A stretch of 64,000 nucleotides of DNA from Tetragenococcus solitarius NBRC 100494 (GCF_001544195.1 NZ_BCPY01000001.1:97010-161009), one strand, 5' to 3'; shown: positions 18,811-28,887, numbered from the stretch's first letter. The notes: generated by a model not told the origin, from the sequence alone. Numbers and translations are program-made.

Positions 18811-18902
18811 AGACAAAAACCCCGAACTATACTGATGAAAATCACTAATTGCCATTTATTTGCGTCGCAACGAGTAATCTCTTTATAGTTCGGGGATTTT
18901 GT
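18811..18902 (-). repeat. ACGAGTAAT palindromic element, copy 1; pflA terminator
   Basis: Arms CCCCGAACTATA (18820-18831) and TATAGTTCGGGG (18884-18895) pair perfectly over 12 bp. The loop holds ACGAGTAAT (18870-18878). On the minus strand a T-rich run follows, so it can terminate pflA. It shares the core, the outer TATAGTTCGG arm and parts of the loop (ACTAATTG, TTTGCG) with copies at 28.9 and 61.1 kb. Confidence 0.75.
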
Positions 18903-18934
18903 ATCAAAAGAACTTATATTCTATTTTTCTTTTG

Positions 18935-19702
18935 TCACCTTGTTTGATAACCAGTATATTGGTCAACTTGAAGAATCTTTTTAGCATTTTCTACTCGTTC
19001 TTGTCCTGGCGGCTCAATTCCTTCTAATGGGTATTTCAGACGCAATTCATCCCATTTGTAACGCCCCATTGTATGGTAAGGTAAAATTTCCACCTTATCA
19101 ACATTATCTAGTGTTTGGATAAATGCGTTTAGTCTTTCTAAAAATTCATCGTAGTCACTGCGAAATGGCACTAGAACATGACGTATCCAAACAGGTTTCC
19201 CAATTTCTGATAAATATTGGGCCATCTCTAAAATATTTTCATTACCATGTTTCGTTAATTTTTTGTGCTCAACTGTATCAATGTGTTTAATATCAAATAA
19301 TAATAAATCGGTGTAATTCATTAGTTCTTCAAACTTACTAAAAAAAGGCTCTTTTCTAGTAAATGGATTGCCACAAGTATCGAGCGTAGTATGGATTCCT
19401 TGTGCTTTTGCTTTTTTAAATAAGTCAAGCAAAAAATCAATTTGTAACAGAGGTTCACCACCACTTACAGTGATTCCCCCTTTTTCTCCCCAATAAGCAC
19501 GATAGTTTAAAGCTTCATCAAGCACATCATCAGCAGTACGCATTTGTGCCTTTTTAGATTTAATATTCCAAGTATCAGGATTATGGCAAAATTGACAGCG
19601 CATCCGACACCCTTGAGCAAAGATAACAAAACGAACACCAGGACCATCTACTGTACCAAAATTTTCTGTAGAATGAATACGTCCCATAACTGGATCCGTC
19701 AT
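18935..19702 (-). CDS. pflA: Pyruvate formate-lyase activating enzyme
   Basis: 255 residues. This radical SAM enzyme makes the glycyl radical on PflB under anaerobic conditions. The 4Fe-4S motif CRMRCQFC (CxxxCxxC) is near residue 32, with GGEPLLQ (SAM-binding GGE) after it. The length matches PflA. It is 155 bases downstream of pflB on the same strand, with a stem-loop between the two. Confidence 0.95.
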   Translation of the reverse strand: MTDPVMGRIHSTENFGTVDGPGVRFVIFAQGCRMRCQFCHNPDTWNIKSKKAQMRTADDVLDEALNYRAYWGEKGGITVSGGEPLLQIDFLLDLFKKAKAQGIHTTLDTCGNPFTRKEPFFSKFEELMNYTDLLLFDIKHIDTVEHKKLTKHGNENILEMAQYLSEIGKPVWIRHVLVPFRSDYDEFLERLNAFIQTLDNVDKVEILPYHTMGRYKWDELRLKYPLEGIEPPGQERVENAKKILQVDQYTGYQTR

Positions 19703-19821
19703 AAAAATCCCTCTTTCGTTAAAAAAGCAAAGCAGTAAGTCATAAACATTATTGCCTGCTATAAGTTTAGAAATTCAGCGGTTATTTAAGCATGGCTAGC
19801 TTTTTAACCATTATTTAAAAA

Positions 19822-19848
19822 GAGGGCAACAAGAGTCTTGTCACCCTC
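19822..19848 (-). terminator. Stem-loop between pflB and pflA
   Basis: GAGGG (19822-19826) pairs with CCCTC (19844-19848) and ACAAG with CTTGT inside. The minus strand then reads CTTTTTAAATAA. It probably reduces, but need not abolish, read-through into pflA. Confidence 0.7.
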
Positions 19849-19857
19849 AAAAAAATT

Positions 19858-22140
19858 TTACATTCTATCATGTGCTGTTCTTGAGATAACGTCGTTTTGT
19901 TGTTCACGTGTCAAATCACGGAACTTAACAGCATAACCTGAAACACGAATTGTTAGGTTAGGATATTTTTCTGGATGTTCTTGCGCGTCAAGTAACAGAT
20001 CATTGGAGAATACATTAACATTAATATGATAAGCCCCTTTGTCAAAGTAACCATCCAACACATTTCTTAAGTTGCCAATACGTGTATCATCATCTTTACC
20101 TAAACCAGTCGGGTTAATCGTTTGCGTATTTGAAATTCCATCCATAGCATTTTCATAATTCAAACGAGCTGTTGAATTCAACGAAGCAAGTAGTCCATTT
20201 TTTTCACCTAAATATTTACCATCTTGGTAACTTGGGTTAGCTCCTGGTGCCAATGGCTTGCCTGCACGACGTCCATCAGGCGTATTTCCTGTGGCTTTTC
20301 CGTAAACAACGTTTGACGTAATAGTTAATAAGGATGTCGTTGGTGTTGAATTGCGATAAGTATGTTGTCGTTTAATTTGAGTAATGAAATATTCTACAAT
20401 CCAATTCGCCATCTCATCAGCTTCTTTATTATCATTACCATAAGTTGGAAATTCATTTTGTGGTTCGTAATCTACTGCCAAGCCATTTTCATCACGAATC
20501 ACTTTAACATTGCCGTATTTAATGGCCATGATACTATCAGCCGCATGAGAAATCCCTGCAATCCCTGTAGCAAACGTACGTTTCAAATTCGTATCCATTA
20601 AAGCTAATTGGGCAGCTTCATAAGAATATTTATCATGCATGTAGTGAATCACATTTAAGGTGTTAACATATAGCTCAGCTAACCAATCTAACATATCCTT
20701 ATATTTTTCAATAAAGTCATCATAGTCAATAGAATCGCCAGTTATTGGACGATACTTAGGTCCGACTTGTTTTTTTGTTTTTTCATCTACCCCACCGTTA
20801 ATTGCATACAAAACGGCTTTACATAAGTTAGCGCGAGCACCAAAGAATTGCATGTCTTTACCTGTAACTGTTGCAGACACACAACAAGCAATTGCCACGT
20901 CATCTGAACCCCAGTTTTCACGTAACAAATCATCGTTTTCAAACTGAATAGATGAACTTTCTTTGGCCATTTTGGCAGCAAATGTACGGAATCCTTCAGG
21001 TAAGTGAGAAGAATATAAAACAGTCATATTTGGTTCTGGCGCAGGTCCCATATTGCTTAATGTATGCAACAAGCGGAAATCATTTTTAGTTACTAGTGAA
21101 CGTCCGTCAATTCCCATACCTGCAAGAGATAAAGTTGCCCAAACAGGGAAACCTGAGAACAATTCATTATATTCCGGCGTACGTGCAAATTTCACCATAC
21201 GTAATTTTAAGACAAGTTGGTCGATTAGTTCTTGTGCTTGTGCTTCTGTAAGAATACCTTTATCCAAATCACGTTGGATATAAATATCTAAGAAAGCTGA
21301 AACTCGTCCAAAGGACATTGCAGCACCATTTTGTGATTTAATAGCACCTAAATAGCCAAAATACAACCATTGAATCGCTTCTTGTGCTGTTTCTGCCGGG
21401 CGAGAAATATCGAAGCCGTAAGAAGCAGCCATTGTTTTCAAGTCATTTAAAGCTCGTAGTTGTTCAGTTACTTCTTCTCTTAAACGAATAACATCGTCGG
21501 TCATTGTCCGATTTCCCGTATTGGCTAAATCATCTTGTTTTTGTTCAATCAGATAGTCAATTCCGTATAAAGCAACTCGGCGATAGTCACCAATAATACG
21601 TCCACGACCATAAGCATCAGGCAACCCTGTAATGATCTTATTCGAGCGTGCCCGTCTCATTTCTGGAGTATACGCATCAAAAACACCTTGATTGTGCGTT
21701 TTACTCCAGTCAGTGAAAATCTTCGTCATTTCTTCATCCACTTCGTAACCGTTTGATTGCAAAGCATTGTTTGCCATCTTAATGCCGCCAAAAGGTTGGA
21801 AAGCTTGTTTTAGTGGTACGTCTGTTTGTAAGCCGACAATTTTTTCTTCGTCCTTGTTTAAATATCCTGGACCGTGTGAGGTAACAGTTGATGGAATGTC
21901 GTTATCCATGTCATAAACGCCTTTGTGCTCATGTTCTACTTCAAATAATTCTTGTAATTGGGTCCACAATTTGTCTGTACTTTCAGCAATTGGTTCTAAA
22001 AACTTGTCATCTCCGCGATATTCAGTATAGTTGTTTTGAATAAAATCACGTGTGTTTACTTCATGGCGCCAAGTTTCTCCTTTAAAACCTTCCCAAGCAG
22101 TCTTGTTTACGTTTTCTGTATTATTTGTTACAGATGCCAT
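19858..22140 (-). CDS. pflB: Pyruvate formate-lyase (formate acetyltransferase)
   Basis: 760 residues, full length. It converts pyruvate and CoA to formate and acetyl-CoA in anaerobic fermentation. The adjacent catalytic cysteines are in [13 protein letters not shown]. The C-terminal glycyl-radical loop is [17 protein letters not shown], with the radical glycine in SGYAV. The start is the ATG at 22140 behind an AAGGAGG site. The promoter carries a palindrome over the -35. Confidence 0.97.
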   Translation of the reverse strand: MASVTNNTENVNKTAWEGFKGETWRHEVNTRDFIQNNYTEYRGDDKFLEPIAESTDKLWTQLQELFEVEHEHKGVYDMDNDIPSTVTSHGPGYLNKDEEKIVGLQTDVPLKQAFQPFGGIKMANNALQSNGYEVDEEMTKIFTDWSKTHNQGVFDAYTPEMRRARSNKIITGLPDAYGRGRIIGDYRRVALYGIDYLIEQKQDDLANTGNRTMTDDVIRLREEVTEQLRALNDLKTMAASYGFDISRPAETAQEAIQWLYFGYLGAIKSQNGAAMSFGRVSAFLDIYIQRDLDKGILTEAQAQELIDQLVLKLRMVKFARTPEYNELFSGFPVWATLSLAGMGIDGRSLVTKNDFRLLHTLSNMGPAPEPNMTVLYSSHLPEGFRTFAAKMAKESSSIQFENDDLLRENWGSDDVAIACCVSATVTGKDMQFFGARANLCKAVLYAINGGVDEKTKKQVGPKYRPITGDSIDYDDFIEKYKDMLDWLAELYVNTLNVIHYMHDKYSYEAAQLALMDTNLKRTFATGIAGISHAADSIMAIKYGNVKVIRDENGLAVDYEPQNEFPTYGNDNKEADEMANWIVEYFITQIKRQHTYRNSTPTTSLLTITSNVVYGKATGNTPDGRRAGKPLAPGANPSYQDGKYLGEKNGLLASLNSTARLNYENAMDGISNTQTINPTGLGKDDDTRIGNLRNVLDGYFDKGAYHINVNVFSNDLLLDAQEHPEKYPNLTIRVSGYAVKFRDLTREQQNDVISRTAHDRM

Positions 22141-22191
22141 ATGATGCTCCTCCTTATTTTCTGTGCTTTATGCAACAGTCTTACTGTGAAT

Positions 22192-22228
22192 AGTATAACA
22201 CATAGCCCTTTTTTTGCAAGCACTTGCA
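22192..22228 (-). promoter_or_regulatory. pflB promoter with overlapping perfect palindrome
   Basis: TATACT (complement of 22192-22197) and TTGCAA (22214-22219) with a 16-base spacer. The -35 lies inside TGCAAGCACTTGCA (22215-22228), a perfect 14-base inverted repeat with a 2-base centre. It fits the catabolite (cre) pattern TGNNARCGNWWWCA at all but two fixed positions, so CcpA is one candidate; another repressor is equally possible. Confidence 0.6.
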
Positions 22229-22420
22229 TGTTAGTTTTTTAACAAATACAAATAAAAAAATACATTATTCCTGTTAAAAGCCCGGAATTTAAGCATTTTA
22301 ATTGTGATAGTTTAATCATTTTTTATTTTTTCGGCAAGATAAAAATCACACAAATTAGTAAAACAAGCTCACTGTATTGGTACAGTTTTACAAAGCTATA
22401 ATAGAAAATGATACAGTAAA

Positions 22421-22475
22421 GAAAGTAGATAGACGTTTTCTGGGTACACGATTCTATATGGTCTATCCTACTTTC
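22421..22475. repeat. Long hairpin leading array B
   Basis: GAAAGTAGATAGAC (22421-22434) pairs with GTCTATCCTACTTTC (22461-22475) with one bulged base and a 26-base loop. Its right arm shares ATCCTACTTTC with the lead hairpin of array D at 40.2 kb. A TATAAT box occurs shortly before it on the plus strand (about 22397-22402). Confidence 0.75.
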
Positions 22476-22553
22476 AAATTTAGCTCCTATCTGGAAATAC
22501 TATACTATAAACAGCTTACCTATTTTATAAGTGCTAAGCATTTCGCTATGGAC

Positions 22554-22867
22554 AAAGACAGGGAGGAAAATCCAAATCGATTCCCTATGTTTGCAAAGAT
22601 AGGGAATGTTTCTAGATTTCACTCCCTGAGAAGTAAAAGACAGGGAATAGATTAAAAAAAGACTCCCTGTTATTAGAGTAAATTAGTATAAATTTGTATG
22701 ATTATAGAAAAAAAGAAAAAACATAAGGATCGAATAGCTGTTTCACTCCCTGTTATGCTCTTCATAGGGAGTAAAACGAAGATTTAACCCCTGAAAACCC
22801 AAAGATAGGTAACGCTTTTTTAATTTAACCCCTATAAATTGTCTAAACTTATACCTAGCGTTTATTT
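22554..22867. repeat. 41-bp-period hairpin array B (about seven units)
   Basis: Units start at 22554, 22595 and 22636 (AAAGAYAGGGA), exactly 41 bases apart; the partner word TCCCT is at 22582, 22623 and 22664, also exactly 41 apart. After about two degenerate units the period resumes at 22745, 22786 and 22827 (ACTCCCT, AACCCCT, AACCCCT), again exactly 41. Each early unit folds as AGGGA...TCCCT. It lies between the parC terminator and the pflB promoter. The rest of 22229-22955 holds the lead hairpin and no gene. Confidence 0.75.
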
Positions 22868-22907
22868 TCAGGATTCAATGATTTTAGTTTTAACCTTATT
22901 ATAAAAA

Positions 22908-22946
22908 ACCAAGAATAAACGACACTTTTCGCCGCTTATTCTTGGT
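22908..22946 (-). terminator. Terminator of parC
   Basis: ACCAAGAATAA (22908-22918) pairs perfectly with TTATTCTTGGT (22936-22946). The minus strand continues with six T. Confidence 0.88.
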
Positions 22947-22955
22947 ATCATTGGT

Positions 22956-25412
22956 TTATTCTTCTCTATCCTCTTGCAAGTCAAATTGTTCCTTGACTTC
23001 AATAACTTTACCGCCTTGTTTTTCATCCAAGGCAAACGAGCCATTTGACATACGATCACTAATCGGATAATGATCACTTTGAATTTCTGCTTGTTGCCCC
23101 TTTTCATTAGCCAGTAGCAACGTTTTATTTTGTCCATCTCCCATGTAAACAATACGATGAGGATTTTTTTTCAATTCCCTTAAAATCATAACACCTCGTT
23201 TAGCTCGGCTTAATTGACTCAGTTCTTGAGCAAGCATACGTTTTATTGCACCACGCTGAGATACAATAATGACAGGATTATCCCCATTACTATAAACCAA
23301 TAGTCCATTGACTACTTCATCTTCAGCTTTCAGATTAATGGCTTTAACACCACTTGCCTTTGCACCAACTATAGGTACTTCATTTAATGCATAACGTAGT
23401 CCCATACCTTTATAAGTCGCTAAAAAGACATCTAGTTCTTCTTTTGTATCGACTAGAAAAGCATTGATTAATTCATCTGTTTCGTCCTTAAATTTCATTG
23501 CAGTAACTCCACGGCTTTTATAGGTCCGCCATGGCGCAAATTCATCCATTCGAGTTTGCTTAATCATGCCATTTTTCGTCATAAACACAAAATTTCGAGC
23601 TGCATCTAATTCTCTGTAACTGAAAACTGACAAAACGACTTCATCGGAGTTAAAGTTTAATACTGTCTGCGAGAGATGTTCTCCTGTGTCTTTCCATTTC
23701 AAATCAGGCAATTCAAAAACAGGACGGTAAATCATATTTCCTCTATTAGTTACCAGCAACAAATGATCCAAAGTATTTAACTGTTGACAAAAAACCACCT
23801 CATCTGTCTCTTTCATCCCAAGTTCTTCGGGTCTAGAAGCACTAAAAGAACGTAAGCTACTACGCTTAATATATCCTTCTTTAGTAATAGCTGTCATCAC
23901 TTCTTCTGAAGGAACTAAGACTTCTGTTTCAATCTTAATTTCTTCAATTTGTTCTTCAATTTGCGTTAACCGCGGAGTACTGAATTTCTTTTTCACTTGC
24001 CGTAATTCATTTTTTATGACTTTCATTAATTCAGTTTCATCACTTAAAATTTTCTGCAATTCAGCAATATAGGCGGCTAATTCTTTTGCTTCATTTTCCA
24101 ATTCAGTAATATCAGTATTGGTTAAACGGTATAACTGCAAATTAACGATGGCTTCTGCCTGTGCTTGAGTAAACTGATGCTGAATAACCAGGTTATTTTT
24201 AGCATCTTTTTTATCTTTACTAGCACGAATAGTGGCAATTACTTTATCAAGAATGGACAATGCCTTCATCAATCCATCGACGATATGTTGTCGTTTTTGC
24301 GCTTTATTTAATTCAAATTGACTGCGTTTTAAAACTACGTCACGACGATGTTCAATATAACTTGCTAAAATATGCTTTAAGCTCACTTGCTGAGGCCGCT
24401 TATGGTCAATAGCTACCATATTAAAACTATAGTTGACTTGTAAGTCTGTATTTTTAAATAAATAATTCAATATACCTTGCGCATTTATATCTTTTTTCAA
24501 CTCAATAACCATGCGTAAGCCGGAGCGGTCTGTTTCGTCTCGTACTTCTGCAATACCTTCGATTTTTTTTGCTAGACGAATTTCATCGATTCTTTTCACT
24601 AAAGTAGCTTTATTTACTTCATAGGGGATTTCAGTAACAACAATTTGCTGCTTGCCGCCATGTAATGTTTCAATTTCTGTTTTGGACCGCAAAATCACTT
24701 TTCCCTTACCGGTTTCATAAGCTTTTTTGATTTCTTCTTTTCCCTGAAGGATACCTCCTGTAGGAAAATCCGGTCCTGGAATAAATTCCATTAATTTATT
24801 TAAAGAAGCATTAGGATGATCGATTAAATAGACAGTACCATCGATCACTTCTGCTAAATTGTGCGTGGGAATCTCTGTTGCATAACCAGCTGATATTCCG
24901 GTGGAACCATTTACCAGCAAATTGGGAAATTTTGCCGGTAATACAGTAGGTTCTTTTTCAGTATCGTCAAAATTTAATACCATATCCACAGTATCTTTTT
25001 CAATATCAGCCAACATCATACCACTTAGTTCCGATAGACGAGCTTCCGTGTAACGCATTGCTGCAGGCGGATCCCCATCCATACTCCCATTATTGCCATG
25101 CATTTCCACTAAAACTTCTCGCAACTTCCAGTCTTGACTCATTCGTACCATAGCTTCGTAAATACTGCTATCTCCATGTGGGTGGTAATTTCCCATGACA
25201 TTGCCAACAGATTTAGCAGATTTACGAAAACTTTTGTCGTGAGTATTGCCATCATTATTCATTGAAAATAGAATACGTCGTTGCACCGGTTTTAATCCAT
25301 CTCGAACATCTGGTAAAGCTCGTTCTTGAATAATATATTTCGAATAACGACCAAAACGATCGCCCATCACTTCTTCTAATGTTAACTCTTGAATATGATT
25401 ATTTTGTTCCAA
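22956..25412 (-). CDS. parC: DNA topoisomerase IV subunit A
   Basis: 818 residues. It forms the cleavage subunit of topoisomerase IV, which separates daughter chromosomes. Visible parts are the ERALPDVRDGLKPVQRRILF start, the active-site tyrosine in AAMRYTEARLS, the quinolone-region GDSSIYEAMVRMSQDW and a C-terminal beta-pinwheel. The quinolone-region residues are the wild-type Ser and Glu. The gene lies 11 bases after parE in one operon. Confidence 0.96.
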   Translation of the reverse strand: MEQNNHIQELTLEEVMGDRFGRYSKYIIQERALPDVRDGLKPVQRRILFSMNNDGNTHDKSFRKSAKSVGNVMGNYHPHGDSSIYEAMVRMSQDWKLREVLVEMHGNNGSMDGDPPAAMRYTEARLSELSGMMLADIEKDTVDMVLNFDDTEKEPTVLPAKFPNLLVNGSTGISAGYATEIPTHNLAEVIDGTVYLIDHPNASLNKLMEFIPGPDFPTGGILQGKEEIKKAYETGKGKVILRSKTEIETLHGGKQQIVVTEIPYEVNKATLVKRIDEIRLAKKIEGIAEVRDETDRSGLRMVIELKKDINAQGILNYLFKNTDLQVNYSFNMVAIDHKRPQQVSLKHILASYIEHRRDVVLKRSQFELNKAQKRQHIVDGLMKALSILDKVIATIRASKDKKDAKNNLVIQHQFTQAQAEAIVNLQLYRLTNTDITELENEAKELAAYIAELQKILSDETELMKVIKNELRQVKKKFSTPRLTQIEEQIEEIKIETEVLVPSEEVMTAITKEGYIKRSSLRSFSASRPEELGMKETDEVVFCQQLNTLDHLLLVTNRGNMIYRPVFELPDLKWKDTGEHLSQTVLNFNSDEVVLSVFSYRELDAARNFVFMTKNGMIKQTRMDEFAPWRTYKSRGVTAMKFKDETDELINAFLVDTKEELDVFLATYKGMGLRYALNEVPIVGAKASGVKAINLKAEDEVVNGLLVYSNGDNPVIIVSQRGAIKRMLAQELSQLSRAKRGVMILRELKKNPHRIVYMGDGQNKTLLLANEKGQQAEIQSDHYPISDRMSNGSFALDEKQGGKVIEVKEQFDLQEDREE

Positions 25413-25423
25413 AAACTCACCTT

Positions 25424-27442
25424 CTACTCAAATAATTTCGTTTCTTCAAAAGATTCTTCTGCTGTATTTTTTTCATCTGTTGATTCAGTCGTCTCTAGAA
25501 TACTACCGTCTTCTTCTAAGCTAAACTGTACATGCGATTCGATCCATTTTCTTCTAGGAGCGACTTTATCCCCCATCAAAGTGGTTACCCGGCGCTCTGC
25601 TTGCGCAGCATCATCGATTCTAACACGTACTAACGTTCGGTGTTCTGGATCCATAGTTGTTTCCCATAATTGTTCTGCATTCATCTCACCTAAACCTTTA
25701 TACCGTTGTAACAAATAGCCCTTGCCTATATTTTGAGTAATAGAAGCTAATTCTTCATCAGTCCAAGCATATTGATTGATCTGCTTTTTTCCACTACCTT
25801 TCGTTACCTTATAAAATGGAGGCAGAGCAATATACACTTTTCCTGCTTCTACCAAAGGTTTCATATAGCGATAAAAAAAGGTTAGTAGTAATACTTGAAT
25901 ATGTGCACCGTCAGTATCTGCATCGGTCATAATAATAATTTTATCATAGTTGCAATCTTCCAATGTAAACTCCGGACCAACGCCTGCACCAATGGTATAA
26001 ATCATGGTATTGATTTCTTCGTTTTTTAAGATGTCCTGCATATTCGCTTTTTCAGTATTAATGACTTTTCCGCGTAAAGGCAAAATAGCTTGGAATTTTC
26101 GATCGCGTCCTTGTTTAGCCGAACCACCCGCTGAGTCACCTTCAACTAAATATAACTCATTTTTTTGTGGATTTTTAGACTGTGCTGGGGTTAGCTTACC
26201 CGAAAGTAGGGATTCGCCCTTTTTCTTTTTCTTACCGTTCCTACTATCTTCACGTGCTTTTCGAGCCGCTTCACGAGCTAATCGTGCTTTAGTTGCTTTA
26301 CGTATAAGCATTTGACTCATGTCATTATTTTCTTGTAAGTAAAAGATGAGTTGTTCACTAATAACGTTATCTGTTGCCGTCCTAGCGGCAGGAGTTCCTA
26401 ATTTTTCTTTTGTTTGTCCTTCAAATTGTAATAAATTTTCAGGAATGCGTACAGACAAAATAGCGGCTAGCCCTTCGCGAAAATCACTACCTTCTAAATT
26501 TTTGTCTTTATCTTTTAATAAACCAACCTTACGAGCATATTCATTAAAGGTTTTTGTCAAAGAGGCCTTCATACCTGCTTCATGTGTCCCACCATCTTTA
26601 GTCCTTACATTATTAACAAATGACAGAATATTTTCCGAATAACCATCATTATATTGAAAAGCAAATTCTACTTCGATGCCATCTTTTTCACCAGAAAAAT
26701 AGGCGACAGGTGTTAAGGTATCCTTTTCTTCATTTAAATAGTCGACAAATTCTTTGATTCCTTCTTCAAAGAAAAAAGCTTCTTCTGTTTTTTCTTCTCC
26801 TCGTAAATCTGTCAGAGTAATTTTTACGCCTTTTAGTAAGAAAGCTGACTCACGCAGCCGTTCAGCTAAAGTACTATATGAAACCTTAGCTGAAGAAAAA
26901 ATTTCTGGGTCTGGTAAAAAATGTACTGTTGTACTGTTTGCTTCCTTCGTTTTTCCGATTTTTTTTAATGTACCTTCTGGCTTACCGCCATTTTTAAACG
27001 TTTCTTTATATCTCATCCCATCACGCACAATGGTTACTTCCAGCCAGCTTGAAAGAGCATTAACCACACTAGCACCTACACCATGTAGACCCCCAGAAGT
27101 TTTGTATCCTCCCGCTTGTCCAAATTTACCGCCCGCATGCAGAACAGTAAAAATGACTTCTACGGTAGGAATACCTGAAGCATGCATTCCTACTGGCATC
27201 CCTCGTCCATGGTCAACCACTTGGATACTATTATCTTCACAAATAGTAACATCAATCGTATCCCCATAACCAGAAAGTGCTTCATCAACTGCATTATCTA
27301 CAATTTCGTATACCAGATGATGTAATCCGCGCTGATCCGTAGAGCCAATATACATCCCTGGACGTTTTCTTACTGCTTCTAATCCCTCTAATACTTGGAT
27401 TGAAGCATCATTATATTCATTGGATTTTTTTGCCAAAGTCAA
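25424..27442 (-). CDS. parE: DNA topoisomerase IV subunit B
   Basis: 672 residues. This is the ATPase subunit of topoisomerase IV. The GHKL ATP site shows EIVDNAVDEALSG and GRGMPVG, GLHGVGASVVNALS follows, and the Toprim domain has LVEGDSAGGSAKQGRD and DADTDGAH. The GyrB-like insert QRYKGLGEMNAEQLWETTMDP is near the end. The absence of a large insert and pairing with parC argue for ParE rather than GyrB. Confidence 0.95.
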   Translation of the reverse strand: MTLAKKSNEYNDASIQVLEGLEAVRKRPGMYIGSTDQRGLHHLVYEIVDNAVDEALSGYGDTIDVTICEDNSIQVVDHGRGMPVGMHASGIPTVEVIFTVLHAGGKFGQAGGYKTSGGLHGVGASVVNALSSWLEVTIVRDGMRYKETFKNGGKPEGTLKKIGKTKEANSTTVHFLPDPEIFSSAKVSYSTLAERLRESAFLLKGVKITLTDLRGEEKTEEAFFFEEGIKEFVDYLNEEKDTLTPVAYFSGEKDGIEVEFAFQYNDGYSENILSFVNNVRTKDGGTHEAGMKASLTKTFNEYARKVGLLKDKDKNLEGSDFREGLAAILSVRIPENLLQFEGQTKEKLGTPAARTATDNVISEQLIFYLQENNDMSQMLIRKATKARLAREAARKAREDSRNGKKKKKGESLLSGKLTPAQSKNPQKNELYLVEGDSAGGSAKQGRDRKFQAILPLRGKVINTEKANMQDILKNEEINTMIYTIGAGVGPEFTLEDCNYDKIIIMTDADTDGAHIQVLLLTFFYRYMKPLVEAGKVYIALPPFYKVTKGSGKKQINQYAWTDEELASITQNIGKGYLLQRYKGLGEMNAEQLWETTMDPEHRTLVRVRIDDAAQAERRVTTLMGDKVAPRRKWIESHVQFSLEEDGSILETTESTDEKNTAEESFEETKLFE

Positions 27443-27538
27443 CGCTCCTTGTATCTTGTTTTTCTTTTATCAGTATTTATAATTAAATTTGTTACACGAA
27501 CACACTATATCATACGCTAAAAAGCTGACAAAAAAAAG

Positions 27539-27567
27539 AAGAAAAACCTCGAAATGAAGTTTTTCTT
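27539..27567 (-). terminator. Terminator of the CoA-binding protein gene
   Basis: AAGAAAAAC (27539-27547) pairs with GTTTTTCTT (27559-27567), followed on the minus strand by a run of seven T. It separates this gene from parE. Confidence 0.75.
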
Positions 27568-27692
27568 TAGAATCAGTTCGCCAACTCGATCATTTGTAAT
27601 CCGTTCTTTTTAAACTAAAAAACTTTTTATTTACAGGCTATAAACTATTTTTTCATTAAAAGCTTAAAACCTATGCGAGAGTCTTACTGAGA

Positions 27693-28121
27693 TTATTTTT
27701 GATCTAGTTTTCCTAATTCAATTTTGATACAACGGTTCATTACAATATCATTGCGACCTGCCTCTTGTAACTTCTTCGCTGCTTCTTCACTTTCAAGTCC
27801 TAATTGTGCCCAAAAAACTTTAGCGTTTGTTTCTAAAAATTCATCCGCAACTTCAGGTAAAAATTCGCTGCGGCGAAATATATCCACAATATCAATCGGT
27901 TCTGGAATATCTTGTAAACGTGCATAGACTTTTTGACCTAATATTTCTTTACCTGCCAATTTTGGATTCACAGGAAAAATGTGATAGCCATGATTTTGAA
28001 CAACTTCTGTCACCTGGTAACTTGTACGCTCACTATTATCACTTAAGCCGACAACGGCTACGTTTTTTGCTGTTTTTAAGTAGTTTTGAATTGTTTGTTC
28101 GTCTGGATTTTTAAAAGCCAT
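27693..28121 (-). CDS. CoA-binding protein (YccU-like)
   Basis: About 142 residues, a single Rossmann-fold CoA-binding domain. Visible motifs are NVAVVGLSDNSERTSY, HIFPVNPKLAGKEILG and VDIFRRSEFLPEV, typical of the YccU family. The cellular role is not established. The start is uncertain by two codons: an AAAGGAG site is 4 bases from the ATG at 28127 and 10 bases from the ATG at 28121; the second gives the MAFKNP start common in this family. Confidence 0.85.
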   Translation of the reverse strand: MAFKNPDEQTIQNYLKTAKNVAVVGLSDNSERTSYQVTEVVQNHGYHIFPVNPKLAGKEILGQKVYARLQDIPEPIDIVDIFRRSEFLPEVADEFLETNAKVFWAQLGLESEEAAKKLQEAGRNDIVMNRCIKIELGKLDQK

Positions 28122-28178
28122 TATCATCGTACTCCTTTAAAAATTTATTATCTAACTTGCATTAGATCAATAATTAAG

Positions 28179-28207
28179 TTGTTGCTTTTATGTTTTCATG
28201 CTAAAAT
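28179..28207 (+). promoter_or_regulatory. Promoter of plsY
   Basis: TTGTTG (28179-28184), a 17-base spacer and TAAAAT (28202-28207) with an extended TG one base before it. It lies about 30 bases before the plsY ATG. Confidence 0.6.
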
Positions 28208-28236
28208 ATTGCTAGTCTAACAAAAGGTTGGTTCTT

Positions 28237-28887
28237 ATGAAAATAATTCTATTAATGCTTATTGCTTATTTACTCGGCTCCATTCCGTCTGGCTTATGGA
28301 TTGGAAAAGCCTTTTACAAAAAAGACATTCGTCAATATGGAAGTGGCAACTCTGGAACAACAAATACCTTCCGTATATTGGGTGTTAAAGCCGGATTTGC
28401 TGTTTTTCTTGCTGACTTATTAAAGGGGACACTGGCGACCTCTTTAGCTTATCTACCAGGGATAGACATCAATCCCTTAATATTTGGTTTATGTGCGATT
28501 ATAGGACATGTCTTTCCTATCTTTGCCGAATTCAAGGGAGGTAAAGCTGTCGCGACCAGTGCCGGCATGTTGTTAGGTTACCATCCGCTTTTCTTTTTCT
28601 ACTCGTTGGCAATTTTTTTAATTTTATTATTTATCACGAGCATGGTAAGTTTGTCTAGTATGCTTGCAGCAGTGATCATTACACTATCTACTTTTATTCT
28701 GCCGTTTATTTTTCCAGTGCTCTTGCCAGAACCCGATGGATTGCTTTCTTTTATAGCAGTCGTAGTGACAGCATTTATATTCTATCTACATAGACAAAAT
28801 ATTCAACGCATTCGTCAAGGAACAGAGAGTCGAATTTCTTTTGGCTTAAATAAAGGTAAAACAAAGAAAAAGAAAAAAGTAAAATGA
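28237..28887 (+). CDS. plsY: Glycerol-3-phosphate acyltransferase
   Basis: 216 residues with five or so membrane segments. It moves an acyl group from acyl-phosphate to glycerol-3-phosphate, the first step in phospholipid synthesis in Gram-positives. Family motifs are LGSIPSGLWIGK, DIRQYGSGNSGTTNTFRILG (motif 1), HVFPIFAEFKGGKAVATSAG (motif 2) and RQNIQRIRQGTESR (motif 3). The start is the ATG at 28237 behind AAAAGG. The C-terminus is a lysine-rich tail (KGKTKKKKKVK). Confidence 0.94.
   Translation: MKIILLMLIAYLLGSIPSGLWIGKAFYKKDIRQYGSGNSGTTNTFRILGVKAGFAVFLADLLKGTLATSLAYLPGIDINPLIFGLCAIIGHVFPIFAEFKGGKAVATSAGMLLGYHPLFFFYSLAIFLILLFITSMVSLSSMLAAVIITLSTFILPFIFPVLLPEPDGLLSFIAVVVTAFIFYLHRQNIQRIRQGTESRISFGLNKGKTKKKKKVK

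Noticed and set aside
22290..22330. Rex or FNR/CRP-type site (TTGTGATAGTTTAATCA) upstream of pflB
   Set aside because: The half-sites do not match either consensus well, and it lies about 100 bases upstream of the promoter.
22377..22655. 92-codon open frame on the plus strand across the lead hairpin and array B
   Set aside because: No ribosome site, its bases are the hairpin and repeat words, and the 41-bp units shift frame every unit, so it is not under coding constraint.
26754..27269. 171-codon frame on the plus strand inside parE
   Set aside because: It is a shadow of the parE coding strand; no start signal and the sense gene is certain.
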